Origin: Actinomycetota bacterium
GTDB lineage: Bacteria; Actinomycetota; Acidimicrobiia; IMCC26256
Length of the DNA: 6,391 bases
Direction of reading: 5' to 3'
NCBI GenBank assembly: GCA_009702955.1
Contig: WLHA01000076.1
Span: forward strand, 1 to 6,391
The notes beneath the pieces were generated by a model that was not told the DNA's origin, made no database searches, and was given only the letters and a program-made list of their open reading frames with translations. Numbering within the stretch: position 1 is the stretch's first letter; each line of letters starts with the position of its first letter. The position numbers were made by a program, and so were the translations under genes. Positions 1-6,335 of the stretch are shown one piece after another.

Positions 1-181
1 GTTCGCTTCGAACTAAAGCGGTCACAGGTTTCTGTGAGGCGTTGTCAACGAGGACTATCTCAAGAGAATCCTCTGGCCAGTTTGTGGCTTCGAGAGATCT
101 CAGGCATGCAAGTGTCGTCTCGCCGCCGTCGTAGTCGACAACCACGACTCGAACAAGTGGCTTGGTTGCCTGCCGATGCAT
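1..181 (-). CDS. Family 2 glycosyltransferase, N-terminal fragment (cut by window edge)
   Basis: Translating the minus strand from ATG at 181 gives 60 residues before the window ends. It opens with a basic stretch, then a beta strand VRVVVVDYDGG (residues 10-20), a helix-like TTLACLRSLEATNWP segment, and a second strand EIVLVDNAS (41-49). This is the typical start of a GT-A fold family 2 glycosyltransferase: the first strand begins the nucleotide-sugar pocket and VDNAS is the usual second signature. The later DxD and catalytic base lie outside the window. Such enzymes transfer sugars from nucleotide donors at the cytoplasmic face of the membrane, and many in this setting are rhamnosyltransferases; here that is inferred only from position after a dTDP-rhamnose operon. 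The ATG lies 34 bases after the rfbD stop and has GAGAG just upstream; an in-frame GTG at 205 would leave a 10-base gap and add eight residues. The family is fairly sure, the acceptor and donor unknown. Confidence 0.85.
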   Translation of the reverse strand, partial: MHRQATKPLVRVVVVDYDGGETTLACLRSLEATNWPEDSLEIVLVDNASQKPVTALVRSE

Positions 182-215
182 TGCGCTCTCGAGCCCTTTG
201 GTCACGAGCGGCTCG

Positions 216-1058
216 TTACTCGCCTCGTAGGCGTGCAACCAGGAGCGAGAGGGGCTCTCTGAAGTCGGGGAGTAGGTCAATGCCATCGCGCTTTAGGGCG
301 GCATTCTCGAGCCGGGAGTTTGCCGGACGCTTGGCAGGGCGCGGAGGGTTGAGGCTTGCAGTTGTAATCGGTTCGACGCGTTCTGGGTCAAGGCCCGCTG
401 CGATTAGTACTTCTCTAACAAAACCAAACCACGAGACCTCGCCCTGATTTGTAACGTGATAAATCCCTGAGCGTTCTTGGTCCACAAGCCTGCGCGTCAT
501 AGCTGCGGCATCGGAGGCGAAGGTTGGGTACCCAATTTGATCATCAACAAATCTGAGAACTGGGTTCTCCTCCGCTATTCGAAGAACGGTCTTTACCATG
601 TTGGCCCCGTGAAAACCAGAGACCCACGAGACCCGGATGATTAAAGCCTCCTCGTTGAAAGCCTCCTCTCCACGCAACTTGGATTCCCCGTAGACGGATT
701 GAGGCGACGGAGAATCGGTCTCTAGGTAAGGGCGATCCAGCTCACCATCAAAGACGCAATCAGTGGAGTAAGTAACAACTCGTGCAGAGCACTTCTCTGC
801 TGCCTCGGCGATGTACTGAGGCCCAAGAGCGTTGATAGCGAATGCCTTATCAGGATCCGATTCACATGCGTCTACTGCAGTCCAAGCAGCGGCGTTTAGG
901 ATCAATTGAGGCTTAATGGTGCTGACAGCATCTAGAACTGCGTCTCTATCGGAGATATCAAGGTCGCGATGTGCAAGGCCAGTGACTTCGTGATCTGAGA
1001 AGGCTGAAACCAATTCGTTCCCGATCATCCCGGCTGCGCCGGTAATGAGAACGCGCAT
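216..1058 (-). CDS. rfbD: dTDP-4-dehydrorhamnose reductase
   Basis: This 280-residue protein catalyses the last step of dTDP-L-rhamnose synthesis, the NAD(P)H-dependent reduction of dTDP-4-keto-L-rhamnose. It is a cytoplasmic short-chain dehydrogenase of the extended RmlD type. The nucleotide-binding loop GAAGMIG is at residues 7-13, STD with the catalytic Thr at 98-100, the TDxVFDG signature at 99-105 (as TDCVFDG, where Tyr is usual), and the catalytic YGESK with Tyr123 and Lys127. Later RmlD marks are DQIGYPT (173-179) and RPANSRL (244-250). Length is normal for the family. The start is ATG at 1058, whose first base is the last base of the rfbB stop (TAATG), with a purine-rich GGAAGAAG ahead of it. 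An upstream in-frame start at 1091 would add 11 residues before the first strand and overlap rfbB, so it is unlikely. Translation is probably coupled to rfbB. Confidence 0.95.
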   Translation of the reverse strand: MRVLITGAAGMIGNELVSAFSDHEVTGLAHRDLDISDRDAVLDAVSTIKPQLILNAAAWTAVDACESDPDKAFAINALGPQYIAEAAEKCSARVVTYSTDCVFDGELDRPYLETDSPSPQSVYGESKLRGEEAFNEEALIIRVSWVSGFHGANMVKTVLRIAEENPVLRFVDDQIGYPTFASDAAAMTRRLVDQERSGIYHVTNQGEVSWFGFVREVLIAAGLDPERVEPITTASLNPPRPAKRPANSRLENAALKRDGIDLLPDFREPLSLLVARLRGE

Positions 1059-2020
1059 TAACCCTGCTTCTTCCGGAGCGGCTCCCACCACCAGCGATTA
1101 TCGCTGTACCAAGCAACAGTCGCCTCTAGTGCCTCACGGAAATCGCGTTTTGGAGCCCATCCAAGAGAGCGCGCTTTGGTGGTATCGATCGAGTACCGAC
1201 GGTCATGCCCAAGGCGATCCTCGACATACTCAATCATTGAGTCGTCGAAACCGAGAATCTCAAGGATGCTGTCTGTGAGGAACCTATTGGGCTCCTCATT
1301 ACCTGCACCAATGTTGTAGATCTCGCCAATTACGCCATTGCGAAGCACCGCATCAACGCCGCTGCAGTTGTCCTCTACGTAGCACCAGTCGCGAACATTG
1401 AGGCCGTCGCCATAGAGCGGGACCTTCTTGCCGTCAAGCAGATTGGTGACGAAGAGCGGAATAACTTTCTCCGGAAACTGGTAAGGACCAAAGTTGTTAG
1501 AGGATCGCGTAACGACAACCGGGAGTCCGTAGGTCTCCTGGTAAGCAAGTGCAATGAGATCGGATCCGGCTTTGGATGCGGAGTACGGAGAGCGAGGACC
1601 GAGGGGATCGGTCTCGAAGAATGACCCCTCTTCAATTGATCCGTAAACCTCATCCGTTGAGATATGCAGGAAGCGATCAACCTCGAGCCTTCGCGCTACA
1701 TCGCACATCACATTTGTTCCGTCGCAGTTGGTCTTTACAAAGGCGTCAGGATCAACGATTGATCTATCTACGTGGCTCTCGGCCGCAAAGTGAACCACCG
1801 CATCGTGGCCGGGCATGGCGGCACTTACTGAGTCGCGATCCGTTATATCGCCTTTTACAAATGAGAAACGAGGGTTATCTTCAAGACCCTTGAAATTATT
1901 TAGATTGCCGGCGTAAGTGAGCGCATCAAAGACCGTCACTGTGTCGTCGGTGTTATCTAATACATATCGAACATAATTGGAGCCGATAAATCCGGCACCG
2001 CCAGTAACAAAGAGGCGCAT
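1058..2020 (-). CDS. rfbB: dTDP-glucose 4,6-dehydratase
   Basis: This 320-residue enzyme converts dTDP-D-glucose to dTDP-4-keto-6-deoxy-D-glucose, the second step of the pathway, using bound NAD+ in the cytoplasm. It is an extended short-chain dehydrogenase with GGAGFIG at 7-13, HFAAESHVDRS at 77-87, the catalytic Thr122-Asp123-Glu124 in TDEVYG, and Tyr146/Lys150 in YSASK. The substrate-binding stretch SSNNFGPYQFPEK (173-185) and the C-terminal DRLGHDRRYSID are characteristic. Small departures from the usual sequence are Ser for Cys in TRCSNN and Asn for His in the VEDH motif; neither is a catalytic residue. The start at 2020 is preceded by AAGGAAA at good spacing, and the gene lies 14 bases after rfbC. 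Its stop overlaps the rfbD start by one base. The length is slightly short compared with the enterobacterial enzymes but complete. Confidence 0.97.
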   Translation of the reverse strand: MRLFVTGGAGFIGSNYVRYVLDNTDDTVTVFDALTYAGNLNNFKGLEDNPRFSFVKGDITDRDSVSAAMPGHDAVVHFAAESHVDRSIVDPDAFVKTNCDGTNVMCDVARRLEVDRFLHISTDEVYGSIEEGSFFETDPLGPRSPYSASKAGSDLIALAYQETYGLPVVVTRSSNNFGPYQFPEKVIPLFVTNLLDGKKVPLYGDGLNVRDWCYVEDNCSGVDAVLRNGVIGEIYNIGAGNEEPNRFLTDSILEILGFDDSMIEYVEDRLGHDRRYSIDTTKARSLGWAPKRDFREALEATVAWYSDNRWWWEPLRKKQG

Positions 2021-2034
2021 TGGGTTTCCTTATC

Positions 2035-2601
2035 TCAGGTGCGCATTGCCCAAGCAGGGCGCACACGGGGTTCAATCTCACTACGAAGAGGGTTGGTTGC
2101 GTCGCGCTCAGAGAGGATGGGGTTAGCGAGCCCCCAATCCGCTGCAATCTCAGGGTCATCCCAAGCAACGCCTAGCTCGTCCTGGGCGTTGTAGTACCCA
2201 TCGACGAGGTAGGTAATTGTCATATCAGTTAGCGATGCAAACCCATGTGCAATGCCAGGCGGAATAAAGATCCCGCCGTGGTTATGAGTTCCGTCCTCGC
2301 GCAGTCCGAGATCTAGGCAGAGAGTTGCCCCATCGGTTGGGCCGCCAACACGTAGATCGTGGAGAACTACTCGCGCTCTGCCGTACGGGATGTACCAGTA
2401 GTCGGCTTGATGCAAGTGATAGTGAAGTCCGACTATGCAACCCTCTTGACGATCACCGCGGTTTCCTTGGATCATCTCGCGACCCTGGGGGAACCACTGT
2501 CGACGGTAGGTCTCTATGAAGTAACCGCGCTCATCGCCGTGGATTGTTGGGTCTACGAGATAGACCCCTGCGATTACATCAGATTCAGTAACAGTTGCCA
2601 T
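2035..2601 (-). CDS. rfbC: dTDP-4-dehydrorhamnose 3,5-epimerase family protein (divergent motif)
   Basis: This 188-residue cupin should epimerise C3 and C5 of dTDP-4-keto-6-deoxyglucose, the third step of dTDP-L-rhamnose synthesis. Family marks counted from ATG 2601 are GDERGYFIE (22-30), GLHYH with the presumed catalytic base His60, PPGIAHGF (114-121), Tyr131 in TYLVD as the likely catalytic Tyr, and Asp167 in LSERDA as the likely partner of His60. It differs from the enterobacterial type: the segment after GLHYH reads HQADYWYIPYGRARVVLHDLR, a version I associate with actinobacteria. The Arg that normally precedes GLHY (LRGLHY) is Val57 here. ATG 2601 starts one base after the rfbA stop (TGAAATG); a TTG at 2610 in frame would add three residues and is less likely. 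Location between rfbA and rfbB supports the rhamnose role. Another dTDP-sugar epimerase is the main alternative. Confidence 0.88.
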   Translation of the reverse strand: MATVTESDVIAGVYLVDPTIHGDERGYFIETYRRQWFPQGREMIQGNRGDRQEGCIVGLHYHLHQADYWYIPYGRARVVLHDLRVGGPTDGATLCLDLGLREDGTHNHGGIFIPPGIAHGFASLTDMTITYLVDGYYNAQDELGVAWDDPEIAADWGLANPILSERDATNPLRSEIEPRVRPAWAMRT

Positions 2602-2602
2602 T

Positions 2603-3688
2603 TCAGTCAAGCTCTACTTTCGAGTCGTCGCCAAGCATTAGACGAAGTGCGCGAGGTTTTGTATCGGAGTGAAGCACCTGTACGTCACGTCCGATTAAAG
2701 AGTCAGTCATGCGATGAATGCCTACAATTTGAGCAGATTCGAGCACTACGGAGTGGTCAAGCTCTGAGTCGATTATCTGACAATTCGATGATACAGAAGA
2801 GAAGGGTCCGATATAGGAGTTAACGACCCGTGTGCCTGCGCCGATAATTGCTGGGCCTCTAACTCGTGAATTAATAATCACTGCACCCTCTTCAACCACG
2901 ACTCGGCCCTCAAGCGTGGAGTCGGTATCGACCGTTCCAACGATTGATGTCTCAAGAGTCTCAAGCACAAGGCGGTTGCACTCAAGTAGTGGATCTTTCT
3001 TGCCCGTATCAATCCACCAACCTTTGAGAACCTCATGGCTAACGCGCAGTCCCTGCTCTAGAAGCCACTGGATTGCGTCAGTAATCTCAAGCTCACCGCG
3101 CTCCGATGGCTTAATTGATCGCACTGCTTGATGAATGGTCTTGTCAAAGAGATAGATACCGACAAGCGCAAGATCGGATGGGGGATTATCTGGCTTCTCG
3201 ACGAGGCCGCGAATGTCGCCATCGGGGCCAACATCAGCAACGCCAAATTGGCGTGGGTCATCAACGTGGGCCAAGAGAATCTGTGCTGTTGGGGCATCGG
3301 CACCGCCGGCTCTGCGTGCCTCAGTGAAGTTGGTGACAAAATCTGTGAGGTTCTGCTCGAGCATGTTGTCGCCGAGGTACATCACGAAGTCGTCGTCGCC
3401 TAGGTAATCGGAGGCAATGAGTACGCAGTGAGCGAGGCCGAGCGGGGCGTCTTGGGGAATATAGGTAACCGTCACTCCCCAGCGTGATCCATCACCTACG
3501 GCGGCCTCAATCTCGGCGGCGGTATCCCCGACAATTATGCCGATCTCCTTGATACCAGCGGCCGCCATATCCTCGATTCCATAGAAGAGGATCGGCTTAT
3601 TGGCGATCGGCACCAATTGCTTGGCGCTCGTATGGGTTATGGGGCGCAGGCGTGTACCAGCGCCCCCGGAGAGAATTAGGCCCTTCAT
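2603..3688 (-). CDS. rfbA: Glucose-1-phosphate thymidylyltransferase, long type
   Basis: This 361-residue cytoplasmic enzyme makes dTDP-glucose from glucose-1-phosphate and dTTP, the first step of the pathway. The nucleotidyltransferase domain begins with GGAGTRLRPIT (8-18), then Lys23 in SAKQLVPIANKP, YLGDNML with the metal-binding Asp107, VEKP (163-166), ELEITD (199-204) and WWIDTG (224-229). From about residue 250 to 345 the sequence turns into hexapeptide-like repeats (for example VVVEEGAVIINSRVRGPAI, IIGAGTRV), which indicates a left-handed beta-helix. This places it in the longer, StrD-like branch (about 355 residues) and not the RmlA branch of about 290 residues. It is the first gene of the operon. 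ATG at 3688 directly begins the conserved MKGLILSGG, so the start is secure, although I see no clear Shine-Dalgarno sequence before it. StrD-like proteins also serve antibiotic sugars, but the downstream genes indicate rhamnose. Confidence 0.95.
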   Translation of the reverse strand: MKGLILSGGAGTRLRPITHTSAKQLVPIANKPILFYGIEDMAAAGIKEIGIIVGDTAAEIEAAVGDGSRWGVTVTYIPQDAPLGLAHCVLIASDYLGDDDFVMYLGDNMLEQNLTDFVTNFTEARRAGGADAPTAQILLAHVDDPRQFGVADVGPDGDIRGLVEKPDNPPSDLALVGIYLFDKTIHQAVRSIKPSERGELEITDAIQWLLEQGLRVSHEVLKGWWIDTGKKDPLLECNRLVLETLETSIVGTVDTDSTLEGRVVVEEGAVIINSRVRGPAIIGAGTRVVNSYIGPFSSVSSNCQIIDSELDHSVVLESAQIVGIHRMTDSLIGRDVQVLHSDTKPRALRLMLGDDSKVELD

Positions 3689-3793
3689 CAGGCTGCAGGC
3701 TAGGCGACGGCCCGAGGTGAGGGGCCCTTAAACGGAGGATAGGCCAAGTTTTTCGCCCTATTGGGGGTAGCCGCGAGTTTTTTGCCCGAAAAG

Positions 3794-3817
3794 CGGAGTA
3801 GTAATCGGAGTACTAAA
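3794..3817. repeat. 12-bp imperfect direct repeat, two copies
   Basis: CGGAGTAGTAAT (3794-3805) is followed immediately by CGGAGTACTAAA (3806-3817); 10 of 12 positions match. It lies about 110-130 bases upstream of the rfbA start. Tandem short repeats at this position can be regulator half-sites, but no known operator is recognised and two copies could be chance or replication slippage. Confidence 0.6.
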
Positions 3818-3851
3818 GGTGTGGGATCAGGTTGAGAAATGGGCCGCGGGT

Positions 3852-3895
3852 GCCGATAAGTAGCCGATAAGTAGTCGATAAACAGCCGATAAGAA
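3852..3895. repeat. 11-bp tandem repeat, four copies
   Basis: The unit GCCGATAAGTA occurs twice exactly (3852-3862 and 3863-3873), then as GTCGATAAACA (3874-3884) and GCCGATAAGAA (3885-3895). The core CGATAA is present in all four. On the minus strand the unit reads TACTTATCGGC. A period of 11 bp is close to one helical turn, so a protein binding each core would contact the same face of the DNA. The array lies between the two divergent genes, about 165-210 bases upstream of rfbA and 110-150 bases upstream of the hydrolase. A regulator site is an inference; slippage-generated filler is the simple alternative. Confidence 0.8.
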
Positions 3896-3902
3896 TCGAA
3901 CG

Positions 3903-3939
3903 GAGCCCAGATTGACATGCATTTGGAGTCGCTGGGCTC
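3903..3939. promoter_or_regulatory. Perfect 8-bp inverted repeat (operator- or hairpin-like)
   Basis: GAGCCCAG (3903-3910) and CTGGGCTC (3932-3939) are exact reverse complements separated by 21 bases. The interval contains a TTGACA hexamer (3912-3917) and an ATGCAT palindrome (3917-3922) close to the centre of the dyad. The arrangement could be an operator around a -35 box or, in RNA, a hairpin. The loop is long and no U-run follows on either strand, so it is not a typical intrinsic terminator. Confidence 0.5.
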
Positions 3940-3943
3940 TAAT
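3912..3943 (+). promoter_or_regulatory. Possible promoter for the wall hydrolase (upstream candidate)
   Basis: TTGACA at 3912-3917 matches the -35 consensus exactly, and TCTAAT at 3938-3943 matches the -10 consensus at five of six positions. The spacer is 20 bases, longer than the usual 16-18, which weakens the case. Transcription from here would begin near 3950 and leave a leader of roughly 55-85 bases, depending on which ATG is used. The -35 lies within the inverted repeat, so repression by a dyad-binding protein would be natural. Confidence 0.35.
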
Positions 3944-3981
3944 CTCATCTACCACATCATCTACAACACCGGCAACATAAG

Positions 3982-4009
3982 TTGACACCAGCAACATCGG
4001 CGCTATGCG
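3982..4009 (+). promoter_or_regulatory. Possible promoter for the wall hydrolase (proximal candidate)
   Basis: A second exact TTGACA lies at 3982-3987, and TATGCG at 4004-4009 is 16 bases downstream. The -10 is poor, since the conserved last T is missing. If this promoter is real, the ATG at 4005 lies inside the -10 box and cannot be translated, so the protein would have to start at 4035 or 4101. This is one reason to doubt the longest start of the hydrolase. Confidence 0.3.
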
Positions 4010-6335
4010 TGCCCTCATACTCAAGAATCTAAATATGAATCCAAGCAACTACTCCTCAAGCATCTCCACCACGTCGCGCGGACGAGCGCGTCGTGTTCCG
4101 ATGCTCGAGCGCTGCATAGCGATCGTCAGTGCCCTGGCCCTCCTTGCCGCCGGCCTTGTGTCACTTGCGGTTAACGCAATGCCCGCCTCTGCTGATGCGA
4201 TCACAGTTCCAGTAATCGGCCCGCCGGTACTCAACTCTGCTCAGCTCGCTGCTTGGTATCGCTCCACCGGACGAACTCTCAATGTTCCCGGAGAGAATAT
4301 CGACGCACTCGCCTCATATTTTGTTGATGAGGGAGTGGCAGAGAATCTTCGCGGTGATATCGCATTTATCCAGTCCATTGTTGAGACTGGCTACTTCGGT
4401 TTTGTTGGCAGCATGGTCAAACCTGCCGATTACAACTTCGCAGGGATGGGCGCCTGCGACACCTGTAACTCGGGTCGGCCTTTCCCTAACGCTCGCACTG
4501 GGGTACGCGCCCAGGTTCAGCACCTAAAGAACTACGCGGATATCAACTCGCGCGCAAGCGGTCTACACAACGCGCCGGTTGTTGAGTGGTACGGCCGCCG
4601 CACTGTAAACGGCGTCTACACATACGACCCTGCGTTAGCTATTTATAACTTCGATACATTCTTTGCAAAGGGTCGTGCCGCTACCTGGAACCAAATGGGT
4701 AATGGCAACTGGGCGAGCTCAACTACCTATGCAGCCACCATTATCTCCTTGTATCAAAGGGTATTGGTATGGAACGGCATACCTGCGCTTGCCGCTGCTG
4801 GGGCTGACCCTGCTGGGCGCACTGATCTAGTTGAGCGCGTCCCTGGGGGAGTACATGTCGGTGGGTGGAGCTTTGATGTATCAACCCCGGATGCAATCTC
4901 TGTTCGCGCAACGCTAAACGACAATCCGATAGGCACGATTCTTGCGAATGGATATCGACCCGATGTTGCAGCGGTATTTAATTTCGGAGCGAACCATGGC
5001 TTCGATGGCGTACTGCCAGTCACGACCGGCGGCACCGTATGCGTATATGGAGTCAACGTTGGGACCGGCTCTAGAGACACGCCCCTCGGTTGCGGAGTAA
5101 TCCCTGGCCCTGATCCTGTTGGAGCGCTTGACTCAATAAGTCGCGCGCCAGGTGGCGTCCTGATACGCGGTTGGGGGCTTGACCCCGATCTTGGTACAGC
5201 GGCAACAATTCTGGTGACGCGAGACGGTTCGCTGGCCGCGGCGATTCCTGCGGGGGTTGCTCGACCAGACATTGGCGCCGCGTACCCTCCCTATGGCGCT
5301 AATCACGGCTTTGATGCGGTGGCTCCAGTCGCTGGAGGAAACCTCTGTGTCTACGTTGTAAACGTCGGCCCTGGCGTAGCGGTGCGACAACTTGGTTGCA
5401 GCACTTTGATAGGGCCTACGCCGATTGGCAACGTTGAGTCTGTGTCGCGTGTCCCCGGTGGAGTGCGAGTTGTTGGCTGGGCGCTTGACCCAGACTCTGC
5501 AGATCCGATCTCGATACATGTGTACGCGGGTGGTGTCGGGGCTGCAATCCCGGCCAACCTCTCGCGCCCTGGTTTCTCAAACTACTTCCCAGGTTACGGC
5601 GATGCCCACGGCTTCGACGCGGTTGTGCCACTGCAGGGGGGCGAGGTATGTCTCTATGCAATAAACGTTGCAGATGGTGTCACCAATCCGCGACTCGGCA
5701 GCTGCACGACGGTTCTTGGTGGAACGCCTCTCGGCAGTCTTGAGGCAGCAGGGCGTGTCGCAGGTGGAGTGAGGCTTAGCGGATGGTCACTAGATGCTGA
5801 TACTGCAGGTGCGGTCGCTCTCCATGTTTATGCAAACGGTCAATTTGTCTCTGCAATTAGCGCAAATACAACTCGAGCAGATGTCGGGGCAGTGTTCCCC
5901 GCGTGGGGTGCTAACCACGGATTCGACGCGGTTGTTCCTACAACTACGACCGGTGTAACTACCTACTGTGTCTATGCGATCAACGTCGGTGGCGGAGTAA
6001 ATCCCCTGCTCGGGTGCAGAACCCTCACGGTCACGGGCCAGCCATTTGGGAGCATTGAGAGTGTCAGCCGAACCCCCGGTGGAATTCGCGTCACGGGTTG
6101 GGTAATAGACCCGGATAGCGCTAACGCAGTTACCCTCCACGTTTATGTTGACGGCGTATTTAGGGCTGCAACTACTGCAAACCTTTCACGCCCTGATGTC
6201 GGAGCCATCTTCTACTCCTATGGAGCGCTTCATGGTTTTGATACCACACTCTCTGGCGGAGGTAGCCAGGTCTGCGTTTACGCAATCGATATCGGCGGCG
6301 GAGTAAACCCGTTGCTCGGCTGTCGAAACATTTAA
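4005..6335 (+). CDS. Secreted glucosaminidase-like peptidoglycan hydrolase with five C-terminal repeats
   Basis: This protein of up to 776 residues is probably exported and acts on the cell wall. A basic RGRARR (25-30) leads into a hydrophobic core (about 37-58) and an ASADA end (61-65), which is a Sec-type signal peptide with cleavage near residue 65. Residues about 97-255 resemble the glucosaminidase family (GH73/LytG-like): FIQSIVETGYFGF carries the likely catalytic Glu127, followed by YNFAGMGA (143-150) and a GVRAQVQHLKNYAD helix (166-179), all typical. It would cleave the glycan strand next to N-acetylglucosamine. CDTC (151-154) may form a local disulfide. From 274 to the end are five repeats of about 102 residues, listed separately. 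Starts at 4005, 4035 and 4101 are all in frame and none has a strong ribosome-binding site; 4101 would leave a compact 33-residue signal peptide. No LPXTG, lipobox or SLH domain is visible, so wall attachment would depend on the repeats. The catalytic assignment is by motif only. Confidence 0.88.
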   Translation: MRALILKNLNMNPSNYSSSISTTSRGRARRVPMLERCIAIVSALALLAAGLVSLAVNAMPASADAITVPVIGPPVLNSAQLAAWYRSTGRTLNVPGENIDALASYFVDEGVAENLRGDIAFIQSIVETGYFGFVGSMVKPADYNFAGMGACDTCNSGRPFPNARTGVRAQVQHLKNYADINSRASGLHNAPVVEWYGRRTVNGVYTYDPALAIYNFDTFFAKGRAATWNQMGNGNWASSTTYAATIISLYQRVLVWNGIPALAAAGADPAGRTDLVERVPGGVHVGGWSFDVSTPDAISVRATLNDNPIGTILANGYRPDVAAVFNFGANHGFDGVLPVTTGGTVCVYGVNVGTGSRDTPLGCGVIPGPDPVGALDSISRAPGGVLIRGWGLDPDLGTAATILVTRDGSLAAAIPAGVARPDIGAAYPPYGANHGFDAVAPVAGGNLCVYVVNVGPGVAVRQLGCSTLIGPTPIGNVESVSRVPGGVRVVGWALDPDSADPISIHVYAGGVGAAIPANLSRPGFSNYFPGYGDAHGFDAVVPLQGGEVCLYAINVADGVTNPRLGSCTTVLGGTPLGSLEAAGRVAGGVRLSGWSLDADTAGAVALHVYANGQFVSAISANTTRADVGAVFPAWGANHGFDAVVPTTTTGVTTYCVYAINVGGGVNPLLGCRTLTVTGQPFGSIESVSRTPGGIRVTGWVIDPDSANAVTLHVYVDGVFRAATTANLSRPDVGAIFYSYGALHGFDTTLSGGGSQVCVYAIDIGGGVNPLLGCRNI
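4824..6332 (+). repeat. Five tandem ~102-residue protein repeats in the hydrolase tail
   Basis: Repeats cover approximately residues 274-366, 372-468, 474-570, 576-675 and 681-776, with the PGGV/I anchor at 280, 382, 484, 586 (AGGV) and 691, giving a period of 102, 102, 102 and 105. Each contains a GW pair (W288, 390, 492, 594, 699), a LDPD-like stretch, an 'RPD' turn, HGFD in all five, a CVYxxN segment and a terminal LGC-like motif. Each repeat has exactly two Cys: 346/363, 448/465, 549/567, 655/671 and 757/773. This predicts one disulfide per repeat outside the cell. Copy 1 is the most divergent; copies 4 and 5 share GGGVNPLLGCR and look most recently related. I know this repeat from actinobacterial wall and exported proteins but not a proven function; beta-rich carbohydrate or wall binding is an inference. 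Confidence 0.88.

Larger units (their letters stand above)
3689..4004. promoter_or_regulatory. Divergent intergenic region between rfbA and the wall hydrolase
   Basis: About 316 bases separate two divergently oriented genes, so promoters for both must lie here. I see no convincing protein: short open frames cross the region, but they run through the 11-bp repeats and resemble no family I know. The region contains the direct and inverted repeats listed separately and two TTGACA hexamers on the plus strand. On the minus strand I cannot pick a convincing -35/-10 pair for the rfb operon. The 160 bases next to rfbA are G/C-rich with several A/T runs (around 3749 and 3778), which could form a structured leader. 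The role is inferred from gene orientation. Confidence 0.6.

Noticed and set aside
34..447. Open plus-strand frame opposite the glycosyltransferase and the rfbD 3' end
   Set aside because: It is very Arg/Ser-rich, resembles no family, and lies antisense to two clearly conserved reading frames.
1059..1091. Upstream ATG extension of rfbD
   Set aside because: It adds 11 residues before the conserved MRVLITGAAG start and overlaps rfbB, whereas ATG 1058 forms a standard TAATG junction with a purine-rich site upstream.
2602..2610. TTG start for rfbC three residues upstream
   Set aside because: It lies within the end of rfbA and adds no conserved residue; ATG 2601 directly follows the rfbA stop.
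3710..3840. Minus-strand sigma-70-type promoter for rfbA
   Set aside because: Hexamers such as TATCCT or TTTAGT can be found, but no matching -35 at acceptable spacing; choosing one would be guessing.
3852..3895. CRISPR array or DnaA-box cluster
   Set aside because: The units are contiguous with no spacers, and TTATCGGC does not match the DnaA box TTATCCACA beyond its first five bases.
3700..4048. Minus-strand open frames in the intergenic region
   Set aside because: They run across the 11-bp array and the dyad, overlap each other in different frames, and look like no known protein.
5133..5661. Long minus-strand frames opposite the hydrolase repeats
   Set aside because: These are shadows caused by the repetitive codon pattern of the plus-strand gene; they show no independent motifs.
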